A stretch of 64,000 nucleotides of DNA from Coix lacryma-jobi var. lacryma-jobi (taxonomy: Eukaryota; Streptophyta; Magnoliopsida; Poales; Poaceae), in contig CM019825.1 in NCBI GenBank assembly GCA_009763385.1, forward strand, positions 2,356,001 through 2,420,000. The letters are read 5' to 3'. How positions within the stretch are numbered: position 1 is the first letter of the stretch; each line of letters opens with the position of its first letter. Positions 22,738 through 33,594 of the stretch are shown here, piece after piece. The notes under the pieces were generated by a model that was not told the DNA's origin, ran no database searches, and saw only the letters and a list, made by a program, of their open reading frames with translations. The translations under genes and the position numbers were made by a program.

Positions 22738-25626
22738 CCATTTTCCATTTTTCTTTTTCACCAAGATGACATTCGCCAGCCATTCGGGATACTGGACTGG
22801 TTGGATTACTCCAGCATCGAGTAATCTTTGCACTTCGGCTTTCGCCGCGTCTGCCCTTTTGTTTGACATATTTCTCAGTTTTTGCTTTCTGGGCTTAGCG
22901 CCGCTTGCGATGTTCAAACTGTGCTGGGTGAGATCTCTGCTAATGCCTTGCAAGTCGCTTGCTGACCAAGCGAAAATGTCATCGTTGTTCGCAAGGAAGG
23001 ATGCCAAAGCGTTCCTTTCTTCTTCCGGCATGCTTGACCCAATGTGCACGACTCTTTTGGGCCTGGAGGCCGCGAGCGGAATTCTTACCGTTTCTTCGGC
23101 TGCCCCAACCTTGCATTCCGACGGGCTGACGATAGCATGCTCTTCGGTGGTTGTTTCCATTTCGTCTTTATTGGCCACCTCATTGATAAGGCTGTAGCCT
23201 GGGGTTGGTTTTCCCTCAATTCTTCTAGAAGCTTGTTGATCTCCATGTATAGCGATAATGCCGAAAGGGGATGGCATCTTCATGCACAGGTAGCTTTGTT
23301 TGATGACGACGTTAAACTTGTTCGTGAAACCTCTGCCGAAAATGGCAGTGTAGGGGTAGTCCATGTTCACTATGTCGAAAGTCAGCGTTTCAGTGCGGAC
23401 TTTTTCCCCTTCGGTGAAAGATACAGGGATTTGCTTTTTGCCGATAGCATCAATCTTTCTTCCCCCGAAGCCGTATAGCGAATTGTCGGCAGGGTCCAAA
23501 CTTCGCCTGTCGAAACCCATCGCTTCGAAAGCTTTGACAAACAGGATGTCTGCCGAGCTTCCGGTGTCAATCAGAATGTTATGCAAAGTGAAGTCGGCCA
23601 CGTTGGCCGTGGCGACGAAAGCGTCACAATGCGGGTAGTCGCGGACTTTGAAGTCGTACTCGTCAAAGCATATCGGCGCTAGTGACCAGGCTGGCCTGTT
23701 CAGTGGAAGTCTTGGTGATACTGTCTGGACTCTTCGGTGATAGTCCCTTCTAGCTCTCTTACTTTCGTGCTCGAGGTTAGATCCACCCGTGATGGCAAAA
23801 ATGTGGTCTCTTGACGGGAGGATGTTGTTGACTGCATTAGTTTCGTTTTCCATTTCCTGCCCCTGCTGGTAGCCTGGCTGTGCTTGCTGCCCCTGTGGTT
23901 GGGTTTGAGCCGGAAGCGCCGGTGGCGGCGTTGGCTGACGCTGATAACGCATAGGTGACGAAACCGCCACCGAATGCGGCGCAAAGACCGGAAGCTGATA
24001 GCCCTGATACGCCGGATTGTACCAATGCAAATTTTGGGGATGCATGTACTGCGGGGGATGCATAGGCGTGCTCGCGTAATTGGTGCATGCTGCCGCCACT
24101 GCTGCCGGGTCTTGCAAATTGTGGAAAACATGCTTGGAGCTTTCGGCAGAGGCTGAGGCCTGATCCTTGTCTTTCAGCTCTTTCGCCATCTTGCTGTATT
24201 TACAGTCCCGAGTGGTGTGGCCGAAATTGCCGTCACAAATGACACAATACGGTGGCCTGGGTCCTCTTCCGCGGCCTCTACCTTCTCGACCGCCGCGGCC
24301 TGACCTTCCACCGCGTCCTCCGCGGATAGGTTGATCAAACCCTCTTTGGGGCTGGAAGTCAGCCATGTCAGGCCTCTCCGTGCCTGCTGCTGATTGTGCT
24401 GGTTCTTCCTGCAAATTGTTGATTGAACGAAAAGGCCTAACAATTCTTTGATTCAGCACGGGTGGCGGTCGACTTGCTTTCGTCGCTTGCCTCTGCGTCA
24501 GGCGGGTGGCCTTGCGTCGCCGAAAGTCATCATCCGACCTCGCGTACGCATTCATTACGTCGAACAATTCCTTGACATCTTTCGGCGGCTCCCTGGACAA
24601 GTGAGCGGCGCACTGCCCAGTCCCCAAGCCTTCGATGGCTGCTGCGATCACCGCGGCTTCCGGCACATTCGGCGCTTGAGCCTTTAGCTGGATGAAGCGT
24701 TTGAGGTACTCAGATAAGGGTTCGTCATCTTGCTGGGTGCAATTCATGAGGTCCCGCGTGGTCTTGACATCCGGCCGAAATCCTTGGAAAGTGGCCAGCA
24801 ATTCGGCCTTCAACTGTGCCCACGAATAGATTGACAGTGGCTTGAGAGTGGTGTACCAATCGTGAGCGACGTCTTCGACTGCCAGGATGAGAGATTTTGC
24901 TAAAGCCTGATTGTCTCCGCCTGCCGAAAAGACAGCTGTCTCATAGCTTGCCAAGAACTTGCGCGGGTTCGCTTTACCGTCGAAAGTCGGAATGCGAGGC
25001 TTGTAATTGAGTGGCCACGGATGAGCTTGCAACTCCCTCGAGAGTGGAGAGGTTTCGTCGATGGCGTTGCCGAAAGCTGGCGGTTGCTCTCGCCTTGGTA
25101 TGAATACGTCTTCTTGTCCTATCGGATTGGGGTCCGCCCTGGCCCTTTGCAGCTCCTGAATTTCCTTCTCGAGTTGCCTCCTTTGCGCCTCAGCTCGGCG
25201 AATGGCGTTGCGAGTCTCGTCTTCTCTTGCTTTCGCCGCCAACTGCTACTGCAGCTGGTCTCTTTGCAACAATAGCCTTTCGATTTCCCCTTGCTGCTGG
25301 GCCAGCGTCTTGATTGCTTGGGCGTGTCTTGTGATTTCATCTTCGTCTTCATCCTCATCATCGAACTCGTCCTCGACGTGCCCATCCGGCGTGCCGTCTC
25401 TGCCCAAAGTCCGCTGATCCTGAGGCTGCACGCCCTGGCTCATCGATGCTCCCGGCGGCAGCTGCGCTTCTATCGACAGAGCGCCGCCGAAAGGCGGTGG
25501 CTCTGCGGCTGCATTTGGTGGAACCTGGCTAGCTGGGACTGAAACCGCGACGGTGCCGAAAGCATCCTTTCTCGCAGCGATCGCCTCCGGATTGTCGACC
25601 GTCTTCGGCGCTTTCCTTGGCGGCAT
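22738..25626 (-). pseudogene. gag: Gypsy-1 gag and protease (one nonsense codon)
   Basis: The start is the ATG at 25626 (MPPRKAPKTVDN), about 35 bp from the LTR; the frame opens further into the LTR but that part is unlikely to be translated. An acidic N-terminus and Gln-rich coiled coil are followed by TAG at 25243-25245 (Gln expected), then the retrotransposon gag domain (PTFDGKANPRKFLASYETAV; LSEYLKRFIQLK), a Gly/Arg-rich stretch, one knuckle CVICDGNFGHTTRDC (CX2CX5HX4C) and the protease (NILIDTGSSADILF). The frame continues directly into RT, so gag-pol is a single ORF in the intact family. Confidence 0.92.
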
Positions 25627-25645
25627 GGTAAGCTCGGGCGACAAC

Positions 25646-25659
25646 CACGGTGGGCGCCA
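25646..25659 (-). other. Primer binding site of Gypsy-1
   Basis: TGGCGCCCACCGTG on the minus strand, one base after the LTR. It has the TGG start of a tRNA 3'-end complement; I do not name the tRNA. Confidence 0.65.
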
Positions 25660-25660
25660 A

Positions 25661-26390
25661 TGTTGTTTCGGGTCCGAGGCCCCAAAACAGCGGGTTGTCG
25701 CACGAACGAAAGCGCGGAGCGAAAGCGGAAAACGAACGGGCAAGTAGGGAAATAGTAGAAGTGAACAGCCGTCTCCCCCCCTCTGTGGAGGGTCAGGAGC
25801 CCCTTTTATATTAATCTCAAACTGTTTAAAAGTACAAAGATGCCATTCCAACCACTCCGCCATAATTACAGAAAGGCCCTCTCCCAGTCTGCCCTGCGGC
25901 TTCCCTAGCTTCCTGGGCCCGCGGGGTGCCACCGTAATTGCACGCGGAAGCGAAGCGACCCGCGTGCCCTTCCTTCTGACCTGCGGGCCCCCTCCGCGCC
26001 ACCGTCCGGAGGACCCTGCGAAAGGAGAACATACGGCCAAAGACCGAAAGGGAGAAACGCAAGTCTGCAGCGAACATTCGGCTTTCGCTCGAAAGCTCAT
26101 ATGGCGCGAGCGCCTTGTGGCTCGCTGTGCTTTCACGCGAAAGCGGGTCCTTCGAGGCCTCCCAACGGGTCCTTCGAGGCCTCCCAGCTAGTCCTCCTTG
26201 CGGACATCTTATATTCGCGCGAAAGGCACATGAGTCCGCCTTCCACGCCACACCCATTCGCGCGAAAGGCTGACCCGCGAAACCGCTAGCCGGCGGCTAT
26301 CACTTTCGCGGTTGTGTGGCTTTCGGCTTAGGGGACGAAAGCTCCGCCAGGCGAAAACAGGTAGCTCACGCCCGGGCTACCGCCCCAACA
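25661..26390 (-). repeat. 5' LTR of Gypsy-1
   Basis: 730 bp, same ends as the 3' LTR. The TATA box reads TATAAAAG on the minus strand at 25803-25810. Followed at 26391-26395 by the right target duplication CTTGG. Confidence 0.93.
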
Positions 26391-28349
26391 CTTGGTGTTA
26401 GGCTTGAGAGGCTCTTTGGGTGGAATCTTGGTAAGTTTGGGAGTAGTGGTGGAGTTGGGCTTCTCACATGGGTTCAGACCACTCGACTCTCCAATCTTCC
26501 CAAAAGAAGAAACATCAACACCCAGAGCAAAATCTACACCAGGACCTCCAGCAGCACGCTTGAATTGGGAGATCATCATCCCAAGCTGCAGCTCACCACT
26601 AGACACCCATGACAAGATGGTTCGAAGGTATGTGTTTTCCTCCTCGGTTTGCATCTTGTCATGCTTCATGTTCGTGATCTCCATCTCCAAACCCTCACAA
26701 AGAACGCACCTAGTCACACAAGTGCTATCCGAGTTGGCCTTCTCAAGAGACACAATCTTGGCATTCTGCTCTGCCAACTCGGTTTGCAAGCCAGCACATG
26801 ACTTGCACGCACCCAACAGCGAGGATCTAGCCTTAAGCTCATCCACCTCTCCTACCAATGCAACATACTTACCTCTCAAAGTGAGAAGGTCAGTCATGTG
26901 CGTGGTGCAGATCTCGCACTCCTCCTCCTCTGTAACAACAATGGTGGACTTGACAGATTCAAGTTCCTTCACCGTATCCTCCCACTTCTGCCTAAACTCC
27001 TTACGCTCTCTAGCAGCGCGCCTAAGCAACTTATCTTGACTAAGGAGAGCGGCAGTAAGTTTCTTGACCTCAGTAGAAAGCTCATCGGGGGTCTGAGATA
27101 CCTGGGAGGTGTCGTCGTCGTCGTAGTCGTTCCGAGGAGTCTCCTCCAGCTCGCCATCGACCTCCTTGCCGAGGGCCATGGTGCAGAAGCCCTCATCGTC
27201 GGCGAAGAAGCAGAGGCCGTTCAGCTTGTCCTCGATCCTCTTCTTCTTCTCGGACTCGTCGTCGCTTGTGGCAGCGGAGTCGTCATCCAAGTCGTCGACG
27301 TCGCTGAGCGTGGCAAAGAAAGCACGCTGCTCAGCCTAGGCCTTCTCCAAGTACTTCGTCTTGATGTACTCCTTGTCGAAGCCGCCCTTCCGCTTGTGCT
27401 TCGCGGGGACGTATTTCTCCTTGCGCTTGCCGGAGTCGTACTTGTGCCCATGATCCGCCTTGCCGAAGACTTGCTTGTTCTTCTTCGATCAATTGGCGAT
27501 GAAGTGGTTGGGGTCGCCGCACTCGAAGCATCCCGAGCGTCCTCCTCCGTGGCGACGGTTCATGCGGTTGTTGTGGAACCGCGAGAACCGGTTGACGAGC
27601 ATAGCCAACTCGTCATCCCTCATGAACTCAAGCTGCTCCTGTGTGACAGAAAGAAGTGAAGACAAGGCAAAGCCTCCAGAGGGATTAGCAGAAGAGCCAG
27701 AAAGCAAAGCCATCGACGGGCCAGAAGGATTTTCATAAGAAGCCCTCGCCATGGCATCGATCTCACTGGACTTGAGCTTACTAAAGAGCTCGTCGCATGT
27801 GAGAGTCTCATAGTTAGGCGATTCGATGATCGCTTGGACCTTTGAGTCCCACACCGATCGATCAAGAGTATGCAAAAGCTTCAAAGCTCTCTCATGATCG
27901 TTGAAAGGCAACAACTCCTTGTTAGCCCTCATCCTGTTGACAATCCCCTGAAAGCGAGCGAATAAACTCTCTATGCTCTCGTCAGGCATATGTCAAAAGT
28001 TCTCATACTCTCGCTTGAACGACTCGTAGAGACGGGTTTTGACTTGAGAGGTTCCCTCATGGAAACGCATGAGGGTAGCCCAAATCTCCCGAGCCGTAGC
28101 GAGGTGAGAAACGCGATCAAACTCGGACATGCTCAAACAAGAGAAAAGAGCATTACGGGCTCGGCTATTGGCATCGTGATCATCGATCTGACGCTGAGTC
28201 ACACGTGCAGCCAAGACCACGTAATCAGCAGAGTTGCAAATATCCCAGATGGAAGCACCCATACTCTGCAGATAGGCCGACATGCGTATCTTCCAATACG
28301 CATAGTTCGTCCCATCGAAAAACGGCGGTTTGCCCACGCCGCGATCCAT
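26391..28349 (-). pseudogene. gag: Copia-1 gag, N-terminal and middle part (three nonsense codons)
   Basis: Starts at the ATG 28349 with MDRGVGKPPFFDGTNYAYWK, the standard Copia gag opening, followed by the gag helical domain. TGA at 27990-27992 (after KREYENF), a stop at 27489-27491 that removes the last Cys of the knuckle CFECGDPNHFIAN, and TAG near 27338 (after KYLEKA) break it. Between and after these are a Lys-rich region and a coiled coil (LLRRAARERKEFRQKWEDT) with CX2C pairs (CEICTTH; CVLCEGL). The frame then passes into the segment at 12332-11662. Confidence 0.88.
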
Positions 28350-28395
28350 GTTGTCTTCGGTGGATCTGGAACCGGCTAAGGTGGAAGATCCTTAA

Positions 28396-28410
28396 CCTGC
28401 TCCGATACCA
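28396..28410 (-). other. Primer binding site of Copia-1
   Basis: TGGTATCGGAGCAGG on the minus strand, two bases from the LTR end. Same core as in Copia-2. Confidence 0.75.
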
Positions 28411-28412
28411 AT

Positions 28413-29330
28413 TGGAGGACCGAGAATGCAACCAGAAAGCAACCAGAGGGGGGGTGAATGGGAGCTCCAAATTTTCCTTTCGGAAACTTGTTGCCACTGT
28501 CCCTAGAATCAACCCCAAGTGCAAACCTAGAGCTTGCAAGTGTCCACGACCCTAGATGTAGGGTGGATGCTTCCGAGAAGCACAGCGGGACACTAAACAA
28601 CCCTAAAAACCTAACGCAAAAAAGTGAAAACCAAATCCGTTAACGAACTGACCAGACTCTGATGAGCGTCCGGTCAAGTACCACCGGACGCGTCCGGTCA
28701 ACCAAAAACCTGTTTTGGACCTTACTGTTTCTGACCGGACTCAGTGACACTGTGAGTCCGGTCGTTACTTGAGCGTCCGGTCACTTCTGACAAACATCGT
28801 GAACAGTAGAAGGGCGAGTCCGGTCAAGGAGTGAAAGGAGCGTCCGGTCATTGTGCGAAACAGAACAGTGAAATGTTCATCGACCGGACTCACTCCCTAG
28901 CGTCCGGTCAGTTCGAGCTGAGCGTCCGGTCACCCCGAAACTGTGCAGTTCGTCTACCGATTTCACTCGATCTCACCCAAAACAAATTCTCTAGGGATCA
29001 AACTTGGTGAGATGAGTCACAAAGAGAATAGTTAGCTATCTCTAAGAGATCATGGCTCGAACCTATCTCCAAATCGATGAATCGAAGAAATTCGGGGGAA
29101 GGGAGAAAAACTTGACCCAAAACAAAAATCGACCGATCTACTAGCCCGTGAGGTTAGAGATGATTTCCTTCGGTTGAAAGGAGTGCCTCACGATCTAGAA
29201 CAACTTAGTTCAAATGGATTTGCAAAAGATGCACTGAGTAGAGAGATCAATCGACGGGAAAAACGTGGAGAAAAGCAACCCGCGAAGAACACGAACAAAA
29301 CGCGAATTACACACACGAATTTATTTGCAA
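28413..29330 (-). repeat. 5' LTR of Copia-1, probably lacking its U3 end
   Basis: Starts TGGAGG beside the primer binding site. No matching CCTCCA end or TATA box is found before the TTAG-rich repeat begins near 29330, so the far part seems lost. The 28660-28940 stretch carries about eleven GACCGGAC or GTCCGGTC motifs, one being the perfect palindrome ACCGGACGCGTCCGGT at 28683-28698. Confidence 0.6.
28668..28937. repeat. GACCGGAC / GTCCGGTC motif cluster in Copia-1 LTR
   Basis: Both orientations alternate, often as GAGCGTCCGGTCA or GACCGGACTCA, so inverted pairs a few tens of bases apart are common. Confidence 0.9.
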
Positions 29331-29373
29331 CGTTAGTTATCTAGTTTTATAGTTATTTATATAATTAGTTATC

Positions 29374-29404
<31 letters not shown>

Positions 29405-29625
29405 GTTAGTTAGGTTAGTTTAGTTTAGGTTAGTTAGTTAGTAAGTTAGTTGTATAGTTACGGTTAGTTAGGTTAGTTTAGGTTGGGTTAGTTAGTTAGT
29501 AAGATAGTAAGTTAGTTAGTTAGGTTAGGTTAGGTTAGTTTGTTTGTTAGTTCGTTAGTTAGGATATTTAGTTAGTTACGTAGTTAGGTTAGGTTAATAT
29601 GTTAGTTAGGTTAGTGAAGCCAACT
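29330..29625. repeat. TTAG/TTAGG-rich simple repeat
   Basis: About 300 bp of degenerate (GTTA)n, with blocks of GGTTA. It lies between the Copia-1 LTR and the Mutator-like gene. It is not the plant telomere heptamer TTTAGGG. Confidence 0.9.
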
Positions 29626-29718
29626 TAGTAAGTAGTTACGCCATTCTTTACTTTTGAGAAGACCATCCACTTTTGAGAAGACCATTACTTGACCTTAGTT
29701 CCACTATTGACTTTGTAG

Positions 29719-31256
29719 ATGGACACTGTATTCAGATTGTTTTATGGAGGCACAGTTAGTACACGAAATGGGTTGTTTAATGATAACATGGAATAAGAAC
29801 TCGAAGTATTTGATGAGCGTCCTCCTTTTACGGAGCTTATGTTGCGTCTGAAGGAGAAGTTTGATGGTGATTTCTCGTTGAAAGGGAGATTTGACAGTGG
29901 CAAGATTAGGGCGAACTATGTGTTGATGCCCTTGCGCAACCAGGCTGATTGGGCAAAATACTAGATGATCGTTATGGCATCCAATTCGACCATGGCCGAG
30001 ATCGTGGTAGAGGACGGTTGGAGGAACAAGGCAGAGCTGTCCAATGATGGCAACGAAGGTGAAGCACAGGAGGTAGGGGATGATGAGGATGCAGCTCCGA
30101 TGAGTATGGATGTTGATGGTCACCCGACGCAGGAGACGGTGTATCCATTTGAAAATGCTCACGCTGACGTCGGACAAATAAACAATGATTTTGATGTGGC
30201 CGACCTAGAGCGGCACGAGCAGGAGGAGCAGGAGGCACAATTGTTTGATGAAAACTATGATTCTGATGATGATTCAGATTATGACGAAGAAGAGGACAGT
30301 TATATTTCTGCTATGCCAGAGCCGATTCGTGCTATTCCACAACCGGTTCGTGCTATGCCACAACCGGTTCCTCAGAATATGCATCCTCCAGGGAGACTAG
30401 TCACTGATATACCAGAGGATCATACACATTTTGATGCGTGGCGGCGTTTGAGCGAAGCACGGTATTATGTTCCGCCTGATCCTTTGACTGAGACAGAGCT
30501 GCAACAATTGAGGTCGGTTAACATGCAATTTAGAGGCGTTCCAATTTATAGGGATTTCAGTATGGTGGACCAGGCAGTTTGTGATACTGGATTGAATCTG
30601 TGCAAGCAAACACTGCATAACCATACATATTGGATTCTTCAGAAGGGTATGATTTTCAACACTATGACTGAGCTGAAGCTTTTCCTTCAGAACTATGCTG
30701 TGCATCATCATCGACTGTACACGGTCAGCCATTCTGATATTAATTTGAGGTACCACGTCAAGTGTTTGAGTCTTGGTTGTCCGTGGAGGCTGAATGCTCG
30801 CAAGAGAACTGATGGCAAGTGGAGGATCAATGAAGTAGTACAACCGCATACCTGTTTTATAAATCAGGAACAAGAAGAACATCCTCAATTGACGGCAAGA
30901 TACCTTGCACGACGCATTTTGGCATTTATTGATGATGACGCCGACGTATCTATTTCAAAATTGATTATCTCCATATTTGGATTCACAGGCTATAAGGTGA
31001 CTTATGGAAAGGCGTGGCGTGCGAAGCAGATCGCCCTTGCAATTCGTTGGGGTGGTTGGGATGAAGCGTACAACAGGATTCCACGGATTTTGTGTGCAAT
31101 GGCATACTATAACCCTGGCCTAAAATGGTTTACACACACCAACGGGCACTATATGGACCACAACACCGGCAAGGTTACACATGTGCTTCAGCCTGTATTT
31201 TGGTCTTTTGCACAAACAGAGCATGCGTATCAGTACTGTCGTCCAGTCATACTTGT
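29719..31256 (+). pseudogene. Mutator-like (MuDR/MULE) transposase, 5' part
   Basis: The frame opens at the ATG at 29719 (MDTVFRLFYGGTV), the typical start of grass MULE transposases. TAA at 29794-29796 and TAG at 29962-29964 interrupt it; then it is open to the Gypsy-2 insertion. An acidic region is followed by the MuDR DNA-binding domain (about residues 310-385: LRYHVKCLSLGCPWRLNARK, HTC) and the start of the MULE catalytic domain (RPVIL, first part of the VDGT block). The last codon is split by Gypsy-2 at 31256; the rest resumes at 56618 in the same frame. Confidence 0.92.
31252..31256. other. Target-site duplication CTTGT (left) of Gypsy-2
   Basis: Identical to 56613-56617. Removing 31257-56617 restores the transposase reading frame across the Val-Asp-Gly-Thr block. 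Confidence 0.95.
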
Positions 31257-32432
31257 TGTCGGTGTTTTGTACCCGGGGGTATGAAACCAACGAGTAATAT
31301 GATCGCGTGCTCTCTTCCTGGATGGTGATGCAAGATGACACAAGGATTTATCCTGGTTCGGGCAAAGAAGGCCCTACGTCCAGCGGGGGAGGAGGTTCTG
31401 GTATTACTTGCACCTAAGTGCTTGTACAGGGGCGAATACAAGCTTAGTGAGCGTGGACCGGAGTCCGGACTCGAGTGTGTGTGCGTGGACTCGTGTGTTG
31501 TCTCTTGGAGTATGTAACCCTGTGCGCGAGGGGCCCTGGCGTCCCCTTTTATAGAGCAAGGGGAAGCCAGGGTTACACGGGGACGATATGTACAGCGCTC
31601 AATATGGCGAAGGGTAGGAATCCCGTCTTGTCGGGGTCACTCCAGCCAACGTGGGCGTTGCTGTTGAGACGTCCTTGGAGCGTGGCCTCCATCCCGGGCG
31701 CGGACGCGGAGACGTGGCGACGTGGGGGTCGTACAGCTCCCATTCCGGCGTGTACAGGACGCGGCGGGGTCCCTCCGGGTCTTGGGGTACCTGTCCTCCA
31801 ATAGTGTGAAAGCGGTTAGGGCTCGAGGGGCGCGGAGCCGGCCTCGAGGTGGCACCTACGGGGGGCTGAAGCCCCCGCAGGTATGGGCAAGTCTCGGAAC
31901 GCCCGGGTGTACAGCGGGAACCCAGGCTTCGGGATGAGGCTCGAGCGTGCTTCAGTGCAGGGCATGGCCCAACAGTGCTGTACTTGCGCCTTTTTGCCCA
32001 TGCCTGCGGTGAGAGTGAGACTTGACTATGCTCTGGTCACTGTGGTTCTCGTCGGGCTGCAGAGGACGTGACTGGAGTAGGTGGACGCATTAAATATGCG
32101 GTATGGGGTTAGGGAGCAGGAAGCTTCCTCCTCGTGGAGGGCTTCGAAGGGTAGTGGCGCACTCGCTCGAGGCCGGGCGCTGAGGGCTCGGGTGAGTGGA
32201 GGTTGAGCTCCAGCTCGAGGCCTAGATCGAGATGAGCCCCGAGGGATAGGCTATCGTGCTGGAGGGGCTCGAGGTCCCCGCGCGAGGTCCCGAGGAGCGA
32301 TGCACAGCTGTTGCGGGTTCGAGGGGTTGGTTTCTTGGGAGGTTAGCTTAGCTGGGTTTATTAATTGGTGTTCTAGGTTTAACCTATTTGTTTGCGTTGA
32401 TTGGGGGTACCCCTTTTTGTGGACCCCCGACA
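31257..32432 (-). repeat. 3' LTR of Gypsy-2 (full, 1176 bp)
   Basis: Read on plus it starts TGTCGGTG and ends CCCCGACA. The TATA box is on the minus strand (TATAAAAG, 31546-31553), so transcription faces left, as gag-pol does. Confidence 0.9.
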
Positions 32433-32447
32433 GTAGCCCCCGAGCTC
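32433..32447 (-). other. Polypurine tract of Gypsy-2
   Basis: Minus-strand GAGCTCGGGGGCTAC directly before the LTR, matching the Gypsy-1 tract. Confidence 0.6.
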
Positions 32448-33449
32448 TTGTTCGAGTGCTTGCACTCGAGCAGGGGCTCACGACTGGGATCTCAAGGGCT
32501 AGCTAACTGGTCTCGAGGGTTTGGCCGCTTTGATTCCGTGGGTGTCGTGCGAGCGACACTCGCGGGTGTAGCCCCCGAGGCCACGGGGGAGTGGTTTGGA
32601 CTCCCTCGTGGGCTTTCTCTCGTGTGAGTGTTAGTTGCGTTTTTTAGGTTCGGGAGTGTCGGGCCCCCGAGTTTTTTAGACCCTCTTTCGTCGAGGGGTG
32701 CCAGGCTGAACCGGCCGGCCGGCTCTTCGAGCTGTCCGGCACGCCGGTTGCCCTGGCTTGCCATCCCGCGAGTCCTTTCGATCGGATGCGAGGGGGATGC
32801 CTCGTACTACCACGAGCGGGCGAGTATCGAGGTTCCCGGTGAGCTGGTAACGGGGAATCTAAGTGAGACCTCGTGCCTCGTTCGATAGGGGTCGACTGTA
32901 GCCCGGAGGCGATCTCATAAAGCATGGGTGCTCAGTCTGCAGGAGTACCGGGTCCATACGATAGGACCCGGTGGCTCGATGCCTCCCTCCGAGGGGATCT
33001 CACTGCACGTCGCGCGCCCCGCCTTGGATACACGTGAGGGGCCTCGAGGGCTTGGCCCTCGAGCGATGCTGCGAGTAGCGCCCCTTGGTGTCCCTGACTC
33101 GGGTGCTCGAAGCCGGCTGTCGAACCCCCTTCGAGGGCCAGCCTTCGCTGCTTCGAGGCTTAGGGCCGGGGCCCATTTTTACCTTCCTGAAGAAGCCTTC
33201 GTCGCTTGGAATCCTTCTGCCCGTTGGGCGCGCCTTTTTAGGCGAAAACCGTCAGGGAGTGGGGATCGTGGCGCCAGGGCAGCGGACGTGAAGTTGGAGC
33301 GGCGGCCGCGGAGGGCCCCGGTAGTTGAGCGGATGGGATGTTGCCGCGTGTACCTGTCAACCGGCTTGAGACGTGGTTAGGTGGGCGCATTAAATGCATG
33401 CGGTTACCTTTTTACGTCGTGGGAGACCCCGCCCGTTTGGGTTTTCCCT
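32448..33449 (+). other. Gypsy-2 region upstream of the antisense gene
   Basis: GC-rich, with no domain-bearing frame. CTCGAG/CCTCGAGG occurs repeatedly (32460-33160). Likely leader and promoter region of the antisense gene and 3' non-coding part of the element. Confidence 0.5.
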
Positions 33450-33457
33450 TATAAATA
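33450..33457 (+). promoter_or_regulatory. TATA box of the Gypsy-2 antisense gene
   Basis: TATAAATA on the plus strand, about 138 bp before the ATG at 33595, a normal plant spacing when the leader is about 110 bases. Confidence 0.6.
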
Positions 33458-33594
33458 TCGAAAGAGGGGAAAAGGAACCCTTTACTTTGCCTTTGCCTTC
33501 GCCGCCGTAGCCTTCACGCGCCCTCTTCCTCGAGCTAGTCGATTGGGAATTTTCCGGTCGTCCGTCCGCCGCTCAGGTCCGCGTCATCGCCGCC

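Larger units (their letters stand above)
12333..26390 (-). mobile_element. Gypsy-1: complete 14.1-kb Tat-like Gypsy element
   Basis: Bounded by two 730-bp LTRs (12333-13062 and 25661-26390) that begin TGTTG and end CAACA, with target duplication CTTGG. By eye they differ at about 20 positions (about 97% identity). Sense is minus: primer binding site 25646-25659, gag-pol 25626-19882, two tandem-repeat blocks, an antisense gene on the plus strand (13689-16763), and a polypurine tract at 13063-13073. The long 3' region with an antisense ORF is a known trait of the Tat lineage. All domains are present, but five nonsense codons break the frame. CGAAAG/CTTTCG is scattered along the whole element. 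Confidence 0.93.
8651..29330 (-). mobile_element. Copia-1: SIRE-like Copia element, split by Gypsy-1 and cut by Copia-2
   Basis: Two blocks read as one element when Gypsy-1 (12333-26390) is removed: 26391-29330 (5' LTR part, primer binding site, gag N-terminus) and 8651-12332 (gag C-terminus, protease, integrase, RT, RNase H). The gag reading frame crosses the Gypsy-1 site cleanly: PKPNTK ends on one side and NTKDGV begins on the other, sharing the target duplication. The 3' part of RNase H, any third ORF and the 3' LTR are displaced left of the window by Copia-2. Confidence 0.85.

Noticed and set aside
26394..27039. Plus-strand ORF in Copia-1 gag region
   Set aside because: Opposite-strand shadow of gag; the minus strand carries the gag coiled coil and knuckle.
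29330..29625. Interstitial telomere repeat
   Set aside because: The plant heptamer TTTAGGG is not present in series; the tract is degenerate GTTA/GGTTA.
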